DNA of 33,854 nt from Candidatus Segetimicrobium genomatis (GTDB taxonomy: Bacteria; Sysuimicrobiota; Sysuimicrobiia; Sysuimicrobiales; Kaftiobacteriaceae). Numbering within the stretch: the first letter of the stretch is position 1; the number at the start of each line of letters is the position of its first letter. Where the stretch lies: assembly GCA_005882335.1 (NCBI GenBank), contig VBAP01000047.1:1-33854 (forward strand), in the 5' to 3' direction. The position numbers and the translations under genes were made by a program. The notes under the pieces were generated by a model. The model was given only the letters and a program-made list of their open reading frames with translations. It had not been told where the DNA came from and searched no databases. This document shows positions 6,529 to 17,119 of this stretch, piece by piece.

Positions 6529-6960
6529 GTGGTAAAGGCGGTTGGCCTCCGGCGGCGGGCCCGCGAGCTGGCGATGCGCGTGCTCTACGAAGCCGATATC
6601 GGCCGGCAGTCCCTGGCCACCGTGGTGGGGCGCGTCGCCCATGAGGTTCCGGACCGAGAGCAGTCGTTCTTTCGCGCGTTGTCTGAGGGCACGTGGCGTG
6701 AGCGCGCGCGCATCGATGCGCTGCTGGCCGGGTTGACCCCGGAGTGGTCGGTGGACCGGCTGGCCAGTACCGATCGTGCCATCCTGCGCATGGCCATCTA
6801 CGAGCTGCAGCACCTCGGGACCCCGCCGCGTGTGGTGGTCAACGAAGCAGTGGAACTGGCCAAGGCCTACGGTACGGAGGCCTCGAGCAAGTTTGTCAAC
6901 GGCGTGCTGGGGGCGGTGCTGCGCCTCCGGCGCGAACGATCCGGGGTTTCCGATGGATGA
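6529..6960 (+). CDS. nusB: Transcription antitermination factor NusB
   Basis: A 143-residue all-helical RNA-binding protein that, with NusE/S10, binds boxA in rRNA operons and prevents premature termination. Diagnostic parts are the N-terminal [18 protein letters not shown], the central [22 protein letters not shown], and the C-terminal P[16 protein letters not shown]...S-x-K-F-V-N-G-V-L-G. The GTG at 6529 gives the usual N-terminus. The stop overlaps the next gene by 8 nt, so the two are coupled. Its own leader carries a terminator, which may allow feedback control. Confidence 0.95.
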   Translation: MVKAVGLRRRARELAMRVLYEADIGRQSLATVVGRVAHEVPDREQSFFRALSEGTWRERARIDALLAGLTPEWSVDRLASTDRAILRMAIYELQHLGTPPRVVVNEAVELAKAYGTEASSKFVNGVLGAVLRLRRERSGVSDG

Positions 6961-7249
6961 GGCCAGGCAGATTCGCACCGAGCCGGCACGGTGTCACCTC
7001 TGGGTGCGCGGGATGGTGCAGGGCGTGGGCTTCCGGGTGTTCGCCGAGCGGGCTGCGCGCCGGATGGGTCTGGTCGGTCTCGTCCGCAACTTGCCTGATG
7101 GACGCGTGGAGATTGTGGCGGAAGGACCGCAGGTGACGCTCGAGGCGTTCATCACTGAAGTGCGCCGGGGTCCGCTGGGAGCCGTGGTGCAGGAGGTGCA
7201 GGCGGAGTGGGAGCCGCCGGCGGGCCTAAGGGGATTTCGGATCCAATGA
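6953..7249 (+). CDS. acyP: Acylphosphatase
   Basis: A 98-residue enzyme that hydrolyses acyl phosphates such as acetyl phosphate. The family signature reads [18 protein letters not shown], with the phosphate-binding Arg28, and [17 protein letters not shown] with the catalytic Asn46; the C-terminal G-F-R-I is also present. ATG 6953 overlaps the nusB stop by 8 nt, indicating translational coupling. It stands between nusB and the prenyl synthase where many related genomes carry xseA and xseB. Confidence 0.93.
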   Translation: MDEARQIRTEPARCHLWVRGMVQGVGFRVFAERAARRMGLVGLVRNLPDGRVEIVAEGPQVTLEAFITEVRRGPLGAVVQEVQAEWEPPAGLRGFRIQ

Positions 7250-7265
7250 CGGGGAGATCGGTTCC

Positions 7266-8195
7266 GTGAGTTCGATGACGGGCGTCGACTTTCACGCCTA
7301 CGTCGCGGCGCGTGGGCGACTCATCGACGATGCCCTCGAGACCGCGCTGCCCGCGGCGGACCGGCCGCCGCAAATCCTGCACCAGGCAATGCGGTACTGC
7401 GTCCTGGGCGGCGGCAAGCGGTTGCGTCCACTCCTGGTGGTGGCCGGCGCCGAGGCGTGCGGCGGGGATCCTCAGGCGGTCCTGCCGGTGGCGTGCGCTG
7501 TTGAGCTCATCCACGCCTACTCCCTCATCCATGATGATCTGCCGGCGATGGACGACTCCGACACGCGCCACGGCCGGCCGGCCTGCCATATCGCATTCGG
7601 GGAGGCCATCGCGATCCTGGCCGGGGATGCGCTGCACGCGCTGGCGTTCAACCTGATCACCCGCGCCTCGCCGGCGTGCGGGCCTGAGCGCGTGCTGGGC
7701 GCATCGCGCGAAATTGCGACCGCGATCGGGACTGAAGGGATGGTCGGCGGGCAGGTGCTGGATCTGCTGGGAGAAGGCCGCACCTTTCCTGGATGGTCTC
7801 CCCCGCAGCCCATGGGCCCGATGGCCGAGTTTGTCCAGGCGATTCACGTGCGCAAGACCGCAGCTCTGATCCGGGCCAGCGTTCGGGCGGGCGCCATGCT
7901 GTGCGGCGCCGAGTCCGGCATCCTTGAGGCACTCTCCGCCTACGGCGAGCGGATGGGACTGGCATATCAGATCATCGACGACGTGCTGGATGTGGTGGGC
8001 GACGAACGCACGCTGGGCAAGCGCGCCGGGAGCGACGCGGCGAAGGCGACATATCCGGCGGCGTTTGGCGTTGCGGGCTCGCGCGAGATCGCGGCGCGGC
8101 TGACCGAGGAGGCCGTGGCGGCGATCCGCCCCCTGGGCGTCCGCGGGACCCTGCTCCAAGAACTGGCCCGCAGCCTGCTGGCGAGGGAGCACTGA
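7266..8195 (+). CDS. ispA: Polyprenyl diphosphate synthase, FPP/GGPP type
   Basis: Trans-prenyltransferase of isoprenoid synthesis that condenses IPP with allylic diphosphates. It has 309 residues. Motifs are GGGKRLRP (48-55), the first Asp-rich motif DDLPAMDD (90-97) with the two-residue insertion of bacterial type enzymes, GQVLDL (162-167), and the second motif DDVLD (238-242). GTG 7266 has GGGGAG (7251-7256) 9 nt upstream. FPP is the likely product, but chain length is not certain. It lies in the usual nusB-ispA-tlyA-nadK order. Confidence 0.92.
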   Translation: MSSMTGVDFHAYVAARGRLIDDALETALPAADRPPQILHQAMRYCVLGGGKRLRPLLVVAGAEACGGDPQAVLPVACAVELIHAYSLIHDDLPAMDDSDTRHGRPACHIAFGEAIAILAGDALHALAFNLITRASPACGPERVLGASREIATAIGTEGMVGGQVLDLLGEGRTFPGWSPPQPMGPMAEFVQAIHVRKTAALIRASVRAGAMLCGAESGILEALSAYGERMGLAYQIIDDVLDVVGDERTLGKRAGSDAAKATYPAAFGVAGSREIAARLTEEAVAAIRPLGVRGTLLQELARSLLAREH

Positions 8196-8200
8196 GCGCC

Positions 8201-9042
8201 GTGGGCGCCAAGACGGTGGCAGCCGGAAGGTCCAAGGCACGCCTGGATGCGCAACTGGTGGCGCGTGGCCTGGCGGACTCAGCCGCGAAAGCCCAAACGC
8301 TGATCCTGGCAGGCGAAGTCTACGTGAACAACATCCGGGCCGGCAGGCCGGACCAGTTGGTGGGGCCGGACGCGACCGTGGAAATCCGGCCCCGGCGAGC
8401 CCGCTTTGTCAGTCGGGGCGGGGAGAAGCTCGAACACGCCCTGCTGGCCTTCGGCATCGATCCGGCCGGCACACAAGCGGTCGATGTCGGCGCGTCGACT
8501 GGTGGTTTCACCGACTGTCTGCTGCAGCACGGAACGCGTCGCGTCTACGCCGTCGACGTCGGCACCGGTCAGCTGGCCTGGACGCTGCGGTCCGACCCCC
8601 GCATCGTGGTGTTGGAACGGCGCGACGTCCGCAGTCTGGAGTCCGGCGATCTGGACGGGCCGGTGGATCTCGCCACCGTCGATGTCGCCTTCATCTCACT
8701 GACCCGCGTACTTTCCGCGGTCGCGGCGCTCCTGCGGACGGATGGGTCGATCGTGGCATTAGTCAAGCCGCAGTTCGAGGTAGAGGCAGCCCTGACACGG
8801 CGCGGCGTCGTGCGCGACGCTGCGGTGCACCGCCACGTGCTCCGGCGGGTCCTGGCGCGGGCCACCGAGATCGGGCTGGTGCCGGTGGCCGCCACATACT
8901 CGCCGATCGCGGGGCCGCAGGGCAATCTGGAGTTTTTTGTGCACCTCCGCCGCGCCACGCACCATCCGGTGCTGGGCGGCGGGCCGGCAGCATCGATCGA
9001 TGTCGATGCGGTGGTGGCAGTGGCGCATCAACGCGTCCGGCG

Positions 9043-9046
<4 letters not shown>
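8201..9046 (+). CDS. tlyA: TlyA-family rRNA 2'-O-methyltransferase
   Basis: TlyA methylates ribose 2'-OH of rRNA cytidines (16S and, in some lineages, 23S) and is often mis-named hemolysin. The protein has 281 residues. An N-terminal S4 RNA-binding domain (SKARLDAQLVARGLADSAAKA...GEVYVNN) is followed by an FtsJ-type Rossmann methyltransferase. The SAM motif is VDVGASTGGFTDCLLQHG, and the K-D-K-E tetrad is represented by SRGGEKLE, DVAFIS, VKPQFE and GNLEFF. The start is GTG, 5 nt after ispA. The stop overlaps nadK by 4 nt (ATGA). Confidence 0.93.
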
Positions 9047-11549
<2,503 letters not shown>

Positions 11550-11560
11550 GAGGAGCCGCG

Positions 11561-12463
11561 ATGGGTCTGGTCACGTATGTCAACGGCGCGTTCGTTCCCA
11601 AGGAAGAGGCGAAGATCTCTGTCTACGACCACGGCTACCTCTATGGGGACGGAATCTTCGAGGGCATCCGCGCCTACAACGGCCGGGTCTTCAGGCTGGA
11701 CCGGCACCTGGACCGCCTGTACGATTCCGCTCAGTACCTGATGCTCGAGATCCCGATGAGCAAGGACGACATGGCCGCGGCTATTGTGGAGACGGTGCGC
11801 CGGTGCGGGCTGCGCGATGCCTACATCCGGCCGGTGATTTCGCGGGGCGTGGGCGATCTGGGCCTCGATCCGCGGAAGTGCAAGACTCCGACGGTTGTCA
11901 TCATCGTCGACACCATCCAGCTGTATCCGAAAGAGGCGTACGAACGCGGGCTGCGGGTCGTGACGGCGGCGATCCGGAAGGTCCGGCCCGATGCCCTGTC
12001 GGTGCAGGCGAAGACGCTGAACTACATCAACAACATCCTGGCGCGCATCGAGGCCAACCGGGCGGGGGTGGATGAGGCGCTGATGCTGCACAGCGACGGG
12101 TATGTGTGCGAGTGCAGCGCCGACAATATCTTTCTGGTCCGCGGGGGAGAGGTCTGGACGCCGCCGGCCTACCTGGGCATCCTGCTGGGCGTGACCCGCG
12201 AGACCGTGATGGAACTGGCGCGCCATCAAGGGCTGCCGATGCTGGAGCGCGTCTTCACGCTGCACGACGTGTACACGGCCGACGAGTGTTTCCTCACCGG
12301 TACCGGTGCGGAGGTTGGGCCGGTGGTCGAGGTCGACGGCCGGCGCATCGCCTCCGGACGGCCGGGGCCCATCACGCAGCGGTTGATCACCGCGTTCCGC
12401 GAACAGGTGGTGCGGGAGGGGACGCCCATCTACACCGAAGAGGTGGCGGAGCGCCGTGCGTAG
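11561..12463 (+). CDS. ilvE: Branched-chain amino acid aminotransferase
   Basis: Fold-type IV PLP enzyme that interconverts Val, Leu and Ile with their 2-oxo acids. The protein has 300 residues. VYDHGYLYGDGIFEGIRAYNG is the typical N-terminal block, and the PLP Lys is Lys151 (QAKTLNYINN). The cofactor loop is DEALMLHSDGYVCECSADNIF, then GVTRETVMELAR and ECFLTGTGAEVGPV. The start has a strong AGGAGGAG Shine-Dalgarno. Together with the mutase and beta-oxidation genes at the other end of the window it could feed valine carbon into isobutyryl-CoA. Confidence 0.94.
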   Translation: MGLVTYVNGAFVPKEEAKISVYDHGYLYGDGIFEGIRAYNGRVFRLDRHLDRLYDSAQYLMLEIPMSKDDMAAAIVETVRRCGLRDAYIRPVISRGVGDLGLDPRKCKTPTVVIIVDTIQLYPKEAYERGLRVVTAAIRKVRPDALSVQAKTLNYINNILARIEANRAGVDEALMLHSDGYVCECSADNIFLVRGGEVWTPPAYLGILLGVTRETVMELARHQGLPMLERVFTLHDVYTADECFLTGTGAEVGPVVEVDGRRIASGRPGPITQRLITAFREQVVREGTPIYTEEVAERRA

Positions 12464-12499
12464 CCGCACGCGATATGGCTCCGAAGTTACATCTAAGCC

Positions 12500-13027
12500 G
12501 TGACCGCCGAACGCCCGCTCAGCAGCCGCCGCGTCTACGAGGGCCATATCATCAACCTCCGCACGGACGAAGTGGAATTGCCCAGCGGCCGGCGAATCGT
12601 TCTGGAGATTGTCGAGCACCGCGGCGCCGTGGCCGTGGTGCCGATCATCGACGGCGACGTGGTACTGGTCCGTCAATTCAGGGCGGCCGTGGGACGTGCG
12701 CTCTTGGAGATTCCCGCCGGGAGCGTCGAACCAGGGGAGACCGTTGAGGCCTGCCTGCAGCGGGAACTGGCTGAGGAGATCGGCATGCGGGCGGGCCGCA
12801 CAGATCACCTGATCACCTTCTATCCCTCGCCGGGGTTCCTGACCGAAGCCGTGCACGTCTACGCGGCCGGTGAGCTAACGCCGCACCGTCTGTTAGCCGA
12901 GGAAGAGGATCTCACCGTCGTGCGTGTCCCGCTGGCTCGGGCGGCGGCGCTGGTCACGCATGGGGAGATCGTCGACGCCAAATCCATCATCGGGCTCCTG
13001 CTGGCCGCCCGTAAGGATCAGTCGTGA
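12500..13027 (+). CDS. nudF: Nudix hydrolase, ADP-ribose pyrophosphatase type
   Basis: Cleaves ADP-ribose to AMP and ribose 5-phosphate. The protein has 175 residues with a complete Nudix box G-x5-E-x7-R-E-x-x-E-E-x-G at residues 74-95 (GSVEPGE...RELAEEIG). Upstream, VVLVRQFRAAVGRALLEIPAG is the typical ADPRase block, and SPGFLTEAVHVYAA follows. GTG 12500 lacks a strong Shine-Dalgarno. The stop overlaps xerD by 4 nt (GTGA), the order seen in many Bacillota. Confidence 0.92.
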   Translation: MTAERPLSSRRVYEGHIINLRTDEVELPSGRRIVLEIVEHRGAVAVVPIIDGDVVLVRQFRAAVGRALLEIPAGSVEPGETVEACLQRELAEEIGMRAGRTDHLITFYPSPGFLTEAVHVYAAGELTPHRLLAEEEDLTVVRVPLARAAALVTHGEIVDAKSIIGLLLAARKDQS

Positions 13028-14028
13028 CGGCGGCGGCGCTGCCCGAAGCCTTTGTGCACTCCATCGACAGTTTTCTGACCTATGCCCTCGCTGAACAAGG
13101 GCTCGCCGCTCACTCCGTCGAGGCCTACCGACGCGACCTCGGCGACTTCGCGGCCTTCGTCACGTCCCGCGGTGCGCCGTCGCCGTCAAAGGTGACGCGT
13201 GCGGCGATCACCGTCTACTTGATCAGTCTGCGCCGGCGCGGCCGCGCCGCAGCGACCGTGAAGCGCCGCACGGCCGCGATCCGCTCTTTCTACCGCTACC
13301 TGTTGCGCGAGGAAGCCATCGAGGCTGATCCGACGCTGGACTTGGCCACGTCGAAACTGCCCCGCCGGCTGCCCCGCGTGCTCACGGTGGAGGAGATCGA
13401 GCAGTTGCTGGCGACCCCGGATCCGTCAACCTCACAAGGCACCAGGGACCGCGCCATGCTGGAGCTGATGTACGCGAGCGGGCTGCGCGTGTCCGAAACA
13501 GTCGGTCTGGAACTCAGTGATATCGATCTGGCCCATGAGGTCGTGCGCTGTGTGGGCAAGGGGAACAAAGAGCGGGTCGTGCCGGTCGGCACCCAGGCGG
13601 TGCAGGCGCTGCGAGCCTATCTGTCACAGGTCCGCCCACGGCAGGTCCGCGCCCATCCTACGCAGGCGCTGTTTGTCAGCCGTCTGGGCGGCCCGATGAC
13701 CCGGCAAGGATGCTGGAAACTCATCCGCCGGTACGCCCGGCGGTCCGGGATCAGCAGGCCACTGACCCCGCACGTCCTGCGCCACTCCTTCGCCACCCAT
13801 CTGTTGGAGCGGGGAGCCGATCTACGCGCGGTGCAGGAGATGCTGGGCCATGCCAGCATCAGTACGACCCAGGTGTACACTCACGTTACGCGCGAGCGAC
13901 TACGTGAGGTGTACCGGCAGAGTCATCCCCGCGACGGGATGCGGATTCCCTTGGGACCAGCGCGCAAGACACGGCCGGCAGAACGCAGAACGCAGACAGC
14001 AGAACGCAGAAAGCCCCAAGCCACATAG
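13024..14028 (+). CDS. xerD: Tyrosine site-specific recombinase XerD
   Basis: Resolves chromosome dimers at dif, normally with XerC. An N-terminal SAM-like domain (FLTYALAEQGLAAHSVEAYRRDL) precedes the catalytic domain with all six active-site residues: Arg155 (SGLRVSE), Lys179 (GKGNKER), His250 and Arg253 (TPHVLRHSFATHLL), His276 (LGHASISTTQ) and Tyr285 (VYTHV). The conserved end is about residue 302 (REVYRQSHPR). The remaining residues, from about 317 on (RPAERRTQTAERRK), are translated from a heptad repeat that covers the 3' end of the gene, so the protein has a repeat-derived tail. It is followed by deoB, the usual order. Confidence 0.94.
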   Translation: MTAAALPEAFVHSIDSFLTYALAEQGLAAHSVEAYRRDLGDFAAFVTSRGAPSPSKVTRAAITVYLISLRRRGRAAATVKRRTAAIRSFYRYLLREEAIEADPTLDLATSKLPRRLPRVLTVEEIEQLLATPDPSTSQGTRDRAMLELMYASGLRVSETVGLELSDIDLAHEVVRCVGKGNKERVVPVGTQAVQALRAYLSQVRPRQVRAHPTQALFVSRLGGPMTRQGCWKLIRRYARRSGISRPLTPHVLRHSFATHLLERGADLRAVQEMLGHASISTTQVYTHVTRERLREVYRQSHPRDGMRIPLGPARKTRPAERRTQTAERRKPQAT

Positions 14029-14079
14029 ACGTCTCCGCTGGTCGGCAGTCTGCGTTCTGCAATCTGCGATCTGCGTTTT
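13978..14079. repeat. Heptad inverted repeat (GCAGAAC type) overlapping the end of xerD
   Basis: The left arm (13978-14012) is five 7-nt units, GCAGAAC with variants, inside the xerD frame. The right arm (14045-14079) has TCTGCGT/TCTGCAA units. About 26 of 31 positions pair between the arms, and the hairpin ends in TTTT, so it may serve as a terminator. Confidence 0.8.
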
Positions 14080-14122
14080 ACTAAGCAAGGGGATGTCCTC
14101 TTCCTGAGGTAAACTCATCTTC

Positions 14123-15301
14123 GTGTCCCGGATCAACCGTGTCGTGATTCTCGTGCTGGACAGCGCTGGAGTCGGCGAGCTTCCTGATGCCGAGCGGTAC
14201 GGGGACGTGGGGAGCAGTACGCTGCCTCACGCGGCCCACGCCATGGGCGGGTTCCGGGTACCGCGTCTTGAAGCGCTCGGCCTGGGCCGGATCGCAGCCA
14301 TCGAGGGAGTCCGGCCGCTTCCGGCCCCGCAGGGGGCGTTTGGGAGGCTGGCGGAGCGGTCGGCGGGAAAGGACTCGACCACCGGACACTGGGAACTGAT
14401 GGGCGTGATCGTGGATCGTCCGTTTCCCACCTATCCTCATGCCTTCCCGCCCGATCTGATCGCCGCATTTGAACGTGCGATCGGCACCAGGACGTTAGGC
14501 AACGAAGTGGCCTCGGGGACGGAGATCATTGCGCGGCTAGGCCCCCAGCACCAACGGACCGGGTACCCCATCGTCTACACGTCCGCCGACAGCGTGTTCC
14601 AGGTGGCGGCGCACGAGGACGTGATTCCACCCCAGCGATTGTACGAGATCTGTCTTGCGGCGCGGCGGCTGCTGACCGGACCGCATGCCGTCAGCCGCGT
14701 CATCGCCCGACCGTTCGTGGGGTCCCCTGGTGCGTACACGCGCACCGACCGCCGGCGGGATTTCTCGTTGCCGCCGACTGCCCGCACGGTGCTGGACGCG
14801 GCGACCGCGCAGGGGCTGGAGGTGGTGGGGATCGGCAAGATCCCCGATCTCTTTGCGGGTCGCGGGGTGACCCGCGGCGTGCACACGCACGATGACCTGG
14901 ATGGTGTGGCGCAAACGGCGGCGGCGATGGCGGTGGTGGCGCGGGGGATCATCTTTACGAACCTGGTAGATCTGGATTCCAAGTATGGACACCGCAACGA
15001 TCCGGCAGGCTATGCGCACGACCTGGAGGCCATCGACGCAGCGCTTCCGCAGGTGAGGGACCGGCTGCGCCCGGATGACCTGCTGGTGATTACGGCCGAC
15101 CACGGCAATGACCCCACCACGGGCAGCACCGACCACTCCCGTGAGTATGTCCCGGCGCTGTTCGCCGGTCCCGCGGTGCGGAGCGGCGTGGACCTGGGCG
15201 TGCGCCCCACGTTTGCCGACGTCGGCGCGACGGTCGCAGAAGCGCTTGACGTTCTCTGGCAAGGGCCGGGGACGAGTATGCTCCCTTTAATCATGAAATG
15301 A
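14123..15301 (+). CDS. deoB: Phosphopentomutase
   Basis: Interconverts (deoxy)ribose 1-phosphate and 5-phosphate, linking nucleoside phosphorolysis with the pentose pathway. The protein has 392 residues, the normal length, and belongs to the alkaline phosphatase superfamily with two metals. Visible motifs are VLDSAGVGELPDA (metal Asp13), KDSTTGHWEL with the phosphorylated Thr (86/87), ADHGNDPTTGSTDHSREYVP with the metal-binding Asp and His residues, and RPTFADVGATVAE. The start is GTG. The stop codon is the first part of the following inverted repeat. It heads a nucleoside salvage cluster with punA and pdp. Confidence 0.95.
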   Translation: MSRINRVVILVLDSAGVGELPDAERYGDVGSSTLPHAAHAMGGFRVPRLEALGLGRIAAIEGVRPLPAPQGAFGRLAERSAGKDSTTGHWELMGVIVDRPFPTYPHAFPPDLIAAFERAIGTRTLGNEVASGTEIIARLGPQHQRTGYPIVYTSADSVFQVAAHEDVIPPQRLYEICLAARRLLTGPHAVSRVIARPFVGSPGAYTRTDRRRDFSLPPTARTVLDAATAQGLEVVGIGKIPDLFAGRGVTRGVHTHDDLDGVAQTAAAMAVVARGIIFTNLVDLDSKYGHRNDPAGYAHDLEAIDAALPQVRDRLRPDDLLVITADHGNDPTTGSTDHSREYVPALFAGPAVRSGVDLGVRPTFADVGATVAEALDVLWQGPGTSMLPLIMK

Positions 15302-15412
15302 CGTCTACCAGGTCTTCCAGGTCTACCATGTCTACTATGTCTACCTGCCGGGATTCCGGAGAGGGCGGGTAGACCTGGTAGACTTTGAAGACGTGGTAGA
15401 CATTGTAGACGC
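15301..15412. repeat. Nonad inverted repeat (GGTCTACCA type) between deoB and punA
   Basis: The left arm (15301-15346) is made of 9-nt units such as GGTCTACCA and TGTCTACTA. The right arm (15369-15412) has GGTAGAC/TGTAGAC units. The arms pair over about 40 nt with mismatches. The repeat starts on the last base of the deoB stop and stops 14 nt before punA. Confidence 0.82.
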
Positions 15413-15426
15413 AGTTCGCTGGACGG

Positions 15427-16257
15427 GTGATGTCCGTGGAGTTGAAGCAGCAAATCGATCGAGCTGTGTCAGTAGTGCGACGACGCACATCGCTCACGCC
15501 GCAGGTCGCCATCATTCTCGGATCTGGGCTGGGGGCGCTGGCCAGCGAAGTCAGCGCCGACGCTGTCATCCCCTATGGCGAGATTCCCGGTTTCCCGCGG
15601 TCCACGGTGGAAGGGCATGCCGGGAATCTCATCGTCGGCCGGCTGGAAGGCAAAGCCGTCGCGGCGATGCAGGGCCGGGCGCACTTTTACGAAGGCTACT
15701 CCCTGGCCGACGTGGTCTTTCCCGTGCGGGTCATGCGGGCCTTGGGAGCACCGGTGCTCCTGGTCAGCAATGCGGCCGGCGGGATCAACCGGCTGTGGTC
15801 CAGCGGGGATCTGATGATTATTGCCGACCACATCAACTTCATGGGCAGCAATCCGCTGATGGGTCCCAATGATCCCGACCTGGGCCCGCGGTTCCCGGAT
15901 ATGTCCCAGGCGTACGAGCCCGAGCTGATCGCGCTGGCGGAACGCGCCGCCCTGGCCGAAGGCATTCCCATCCGCAAGGGTGTGTATGCTGGGGTGCACG
16001 GTCCCAGCTACGAGACGCCGGCCGAACTCCGCATGCTGCGGGTGTGGGGCGCCGACGCGGTGGGGATGTCGACCGTGCCCGAGGTGATTGCCGCCCGGCA
16101 CATGGCCATGCGGGTGCTGGGCATCACCGCGATCACCGACATGGCCACCGGGGAGCAGGTCAAGACGGTCACTCACGAGGATGTGATCGCGGCCGCCCGG
16201 GAGCTCGAGCCGAAGTTCATTCGACTAGTGAAACGGATTGTGAAGGAGATGACGTGA
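15427..16257 (+). CDS. punA: Purine nucleoside phosphorylase, trimeric class I, Asp at the base-specificity site
   Basis: Phosphorolysis of purine nucleosides to base and ribose 1-phosphate. The protein has 276 residues. Motifs are ILGSGLGALA, GRAHFYEGYSLADVVFPVRV, SNAAGGIN, GVYAGVHGPSYETPAE (base-binding Glu200) and VGMSTVPEVIAARH. The residue that is Asn (human N243) in 6-oxopurine-specific enzymes is Asp238 here (ITAITDMATG). In the human and bovine enzymes Asn-to-Asp at this site shifts preference toward 6-aminopurines, so adenosine acceptance is possible. The start is GTG 15427 or ATG 15430. The stop overlaps satD by one base (TGATG). Confidence 0.94.
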   Translation: MMSVELKQQIDRAVSVVRRRTSLTPQVAIILGSGLGALASEVSADAVIPYGEIPGFPRSTVEGHAGNLIVGRLEGKAVAAMQGRAHFYEGYSLADVVFPVRVMRALGAPVLLVSNAAGGINRLWSSGDLMIIADHINFMGSNPLMGPNDPDLGPRFPDMSQAYEPELIALAERAALAEGIPIRKGVYAGVHGPSYETPAELRMLRVWGADAVGMSTVPEVIAARHMAMRVLGITAITDMATGEQVKTVTHEDVIAAARELEPKFIRLVKRIVKEMT

Positions 16258-16973
16258 TGCGTGACCTCGCCCCAGACCGGAAAAACGGACGCGCGTCACT
16301 CTATGCGACCGTCACCGCGGACCTCGTGGAATCGAGACGGCTTGGAAATCGCGCCGATGCTCAGGACAAGCTCGGCCGGCTGGTGCGATCCCTCAATGCG
16401 CGGTTCAAGCACAGCCTGGCTGCGCCGTTTATGGTGACGCTGGGAGACGAAATCCAGGGGTTGCTGCATGATCTGGAACAGGCGCCCCGCGTGGTGAGCA
16501 GTATCCACGCCACCTTTCATCCCAGTGAGATCAGTGTGGGCATCGGGATCGGGCAGATCGCCACAAAGGTCAGTCAACGCGTGACCGAAATGGATGGTCC
16601 TGCGTTTATCAACGCGCGCGGTGCCATTGGGACGGCAAAGAAAGAAGGGTTGGAGGTCGTGGTTCGAACCCGCGATGGCTTCGCCGATGGTGTTCTCAAC
16701 GCCGTGTATACGCTGTTGGGCGGGGTTGAAGCTGGATGGACGAAACCGCAATGGGAGAGGTTTAATCTGTACAAGGAACTGGGGAAGGTGGAGAAGGTCG
16801 CGGCACGACTGGGAATCTCGAAACAGTCCGTGAGCAAGTCACTTCGGAACACGCTCTGGAGCCGGGTGCTGACAGTGGAATCGCATCTGCCGGAGATCTT
16901 CGCGTCGCTGGGCGAGTCATTGGGAAAGGGACCCGCGGCGGAGTCTCGCGGCGCGGCGGGAGCCCGCCCCTAG
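16257..16973 (+). CDS. satD: SatD family protein with cyclase-like core and C-terminal helix-turn-helix
   Basis: A 238-residue protein translationally coupled to punA. I recognise the SatD family from TADLVESR (20-27) and TLGDEIQGLL (61-70), and from a DUF3307 gene next to it, a common pairing. The order of blocks, A-D-[LI]-x-x-S (Asp22), L-G-D-E (Asp64), S-V-G-I-G-I-G (93-99) and G-P-A-F-I-N-A-R (114-121), follows the class III nucleotidyl cyclase core, including the two Asp that bind metal in cyclases about 42 residues apart. Residues 173-199 (KELGKVEKVAARLGISKQSV) form a clear helix-turn-helix. A ligand-sensing DNA-binding regulator is inferred. Three 20-bp dyads begin 3 nt after its stop and are candidate binding sites. 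The family's biochemical function is not established to my knowledge. Confidence 0.8.
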   Translation: MRDLAPDRKNGRASLYATVTADLVESRRLGNRADAQDKLGRLVRSLNARFKHSLAAPFMVTLGDEIQGLLHDLEQAPRVVSSIHATFHPSEISVGIGIGQIATKVSQRVTEMDGPAFINARGAIGTAKKEGLEVVVRTRDGFADGVLNAVYTLLGGVEAGWTKPQWERFNLYKELGKVEKVAARLGISKQSVSKSLRNTLWSRVLTVESHLPEIFASLGESLGKGPAAESRGAAGARP

Positions 16974-16975
16974 CC

Positions 16976-17053
16976 GTCACCCCTATAGGGCTGACAAACC
17001 TTCTGTCATACCTTTTGGGGTGACTATCCCTCCGTCAGACCTTCCGGGGTGAC
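16976..17053. promoter_or_regulatory. Array of three 20-bp dyad operators, 29-nt period
   Basis: Three boxes of form GTCA-N12-TGAC: 16976-16995 GTCACCCCTATAGGGCTGAC, 17005-17024 GTCATACCTTTTGGGGTGAC and 17034-17053 GTCAGACCTTCCGGGGTGAC. They are separated by two 9-nt spacers. The half-site consensus is GTCAnnCC around a 4-nt centre; within boxes 6-7 of 8 half-site bases are symmetric. The array lies between satD and the DUF3307 gene. SatD itself is the obvious candidate binder; this is inference. Hairpin formation in RNA is an alternative. Confidence 0.7.
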
Positions 17054-17119
17054 TGGCGGAGCGCGTACGACAGGCATGGAAGTAGCCGGTGGGGCCCCGG
17101 CTCACGAGGGGGACGCTCT

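Noticed and set aside
13024-14028. XerD as part of an integron or mobile element
   Set aside because: It is in the conserved Nudix-xerD-deoB-punA order, has no attachment repeats around it, and its composition matches its neighbours.
16655-16680. GGTTCGAACCCGC looks like a tRNA T-arm
   Set aside because: It lies in the middle of the well-supported satD frame, and no acceptor, D or anticodon arms can be built around it.
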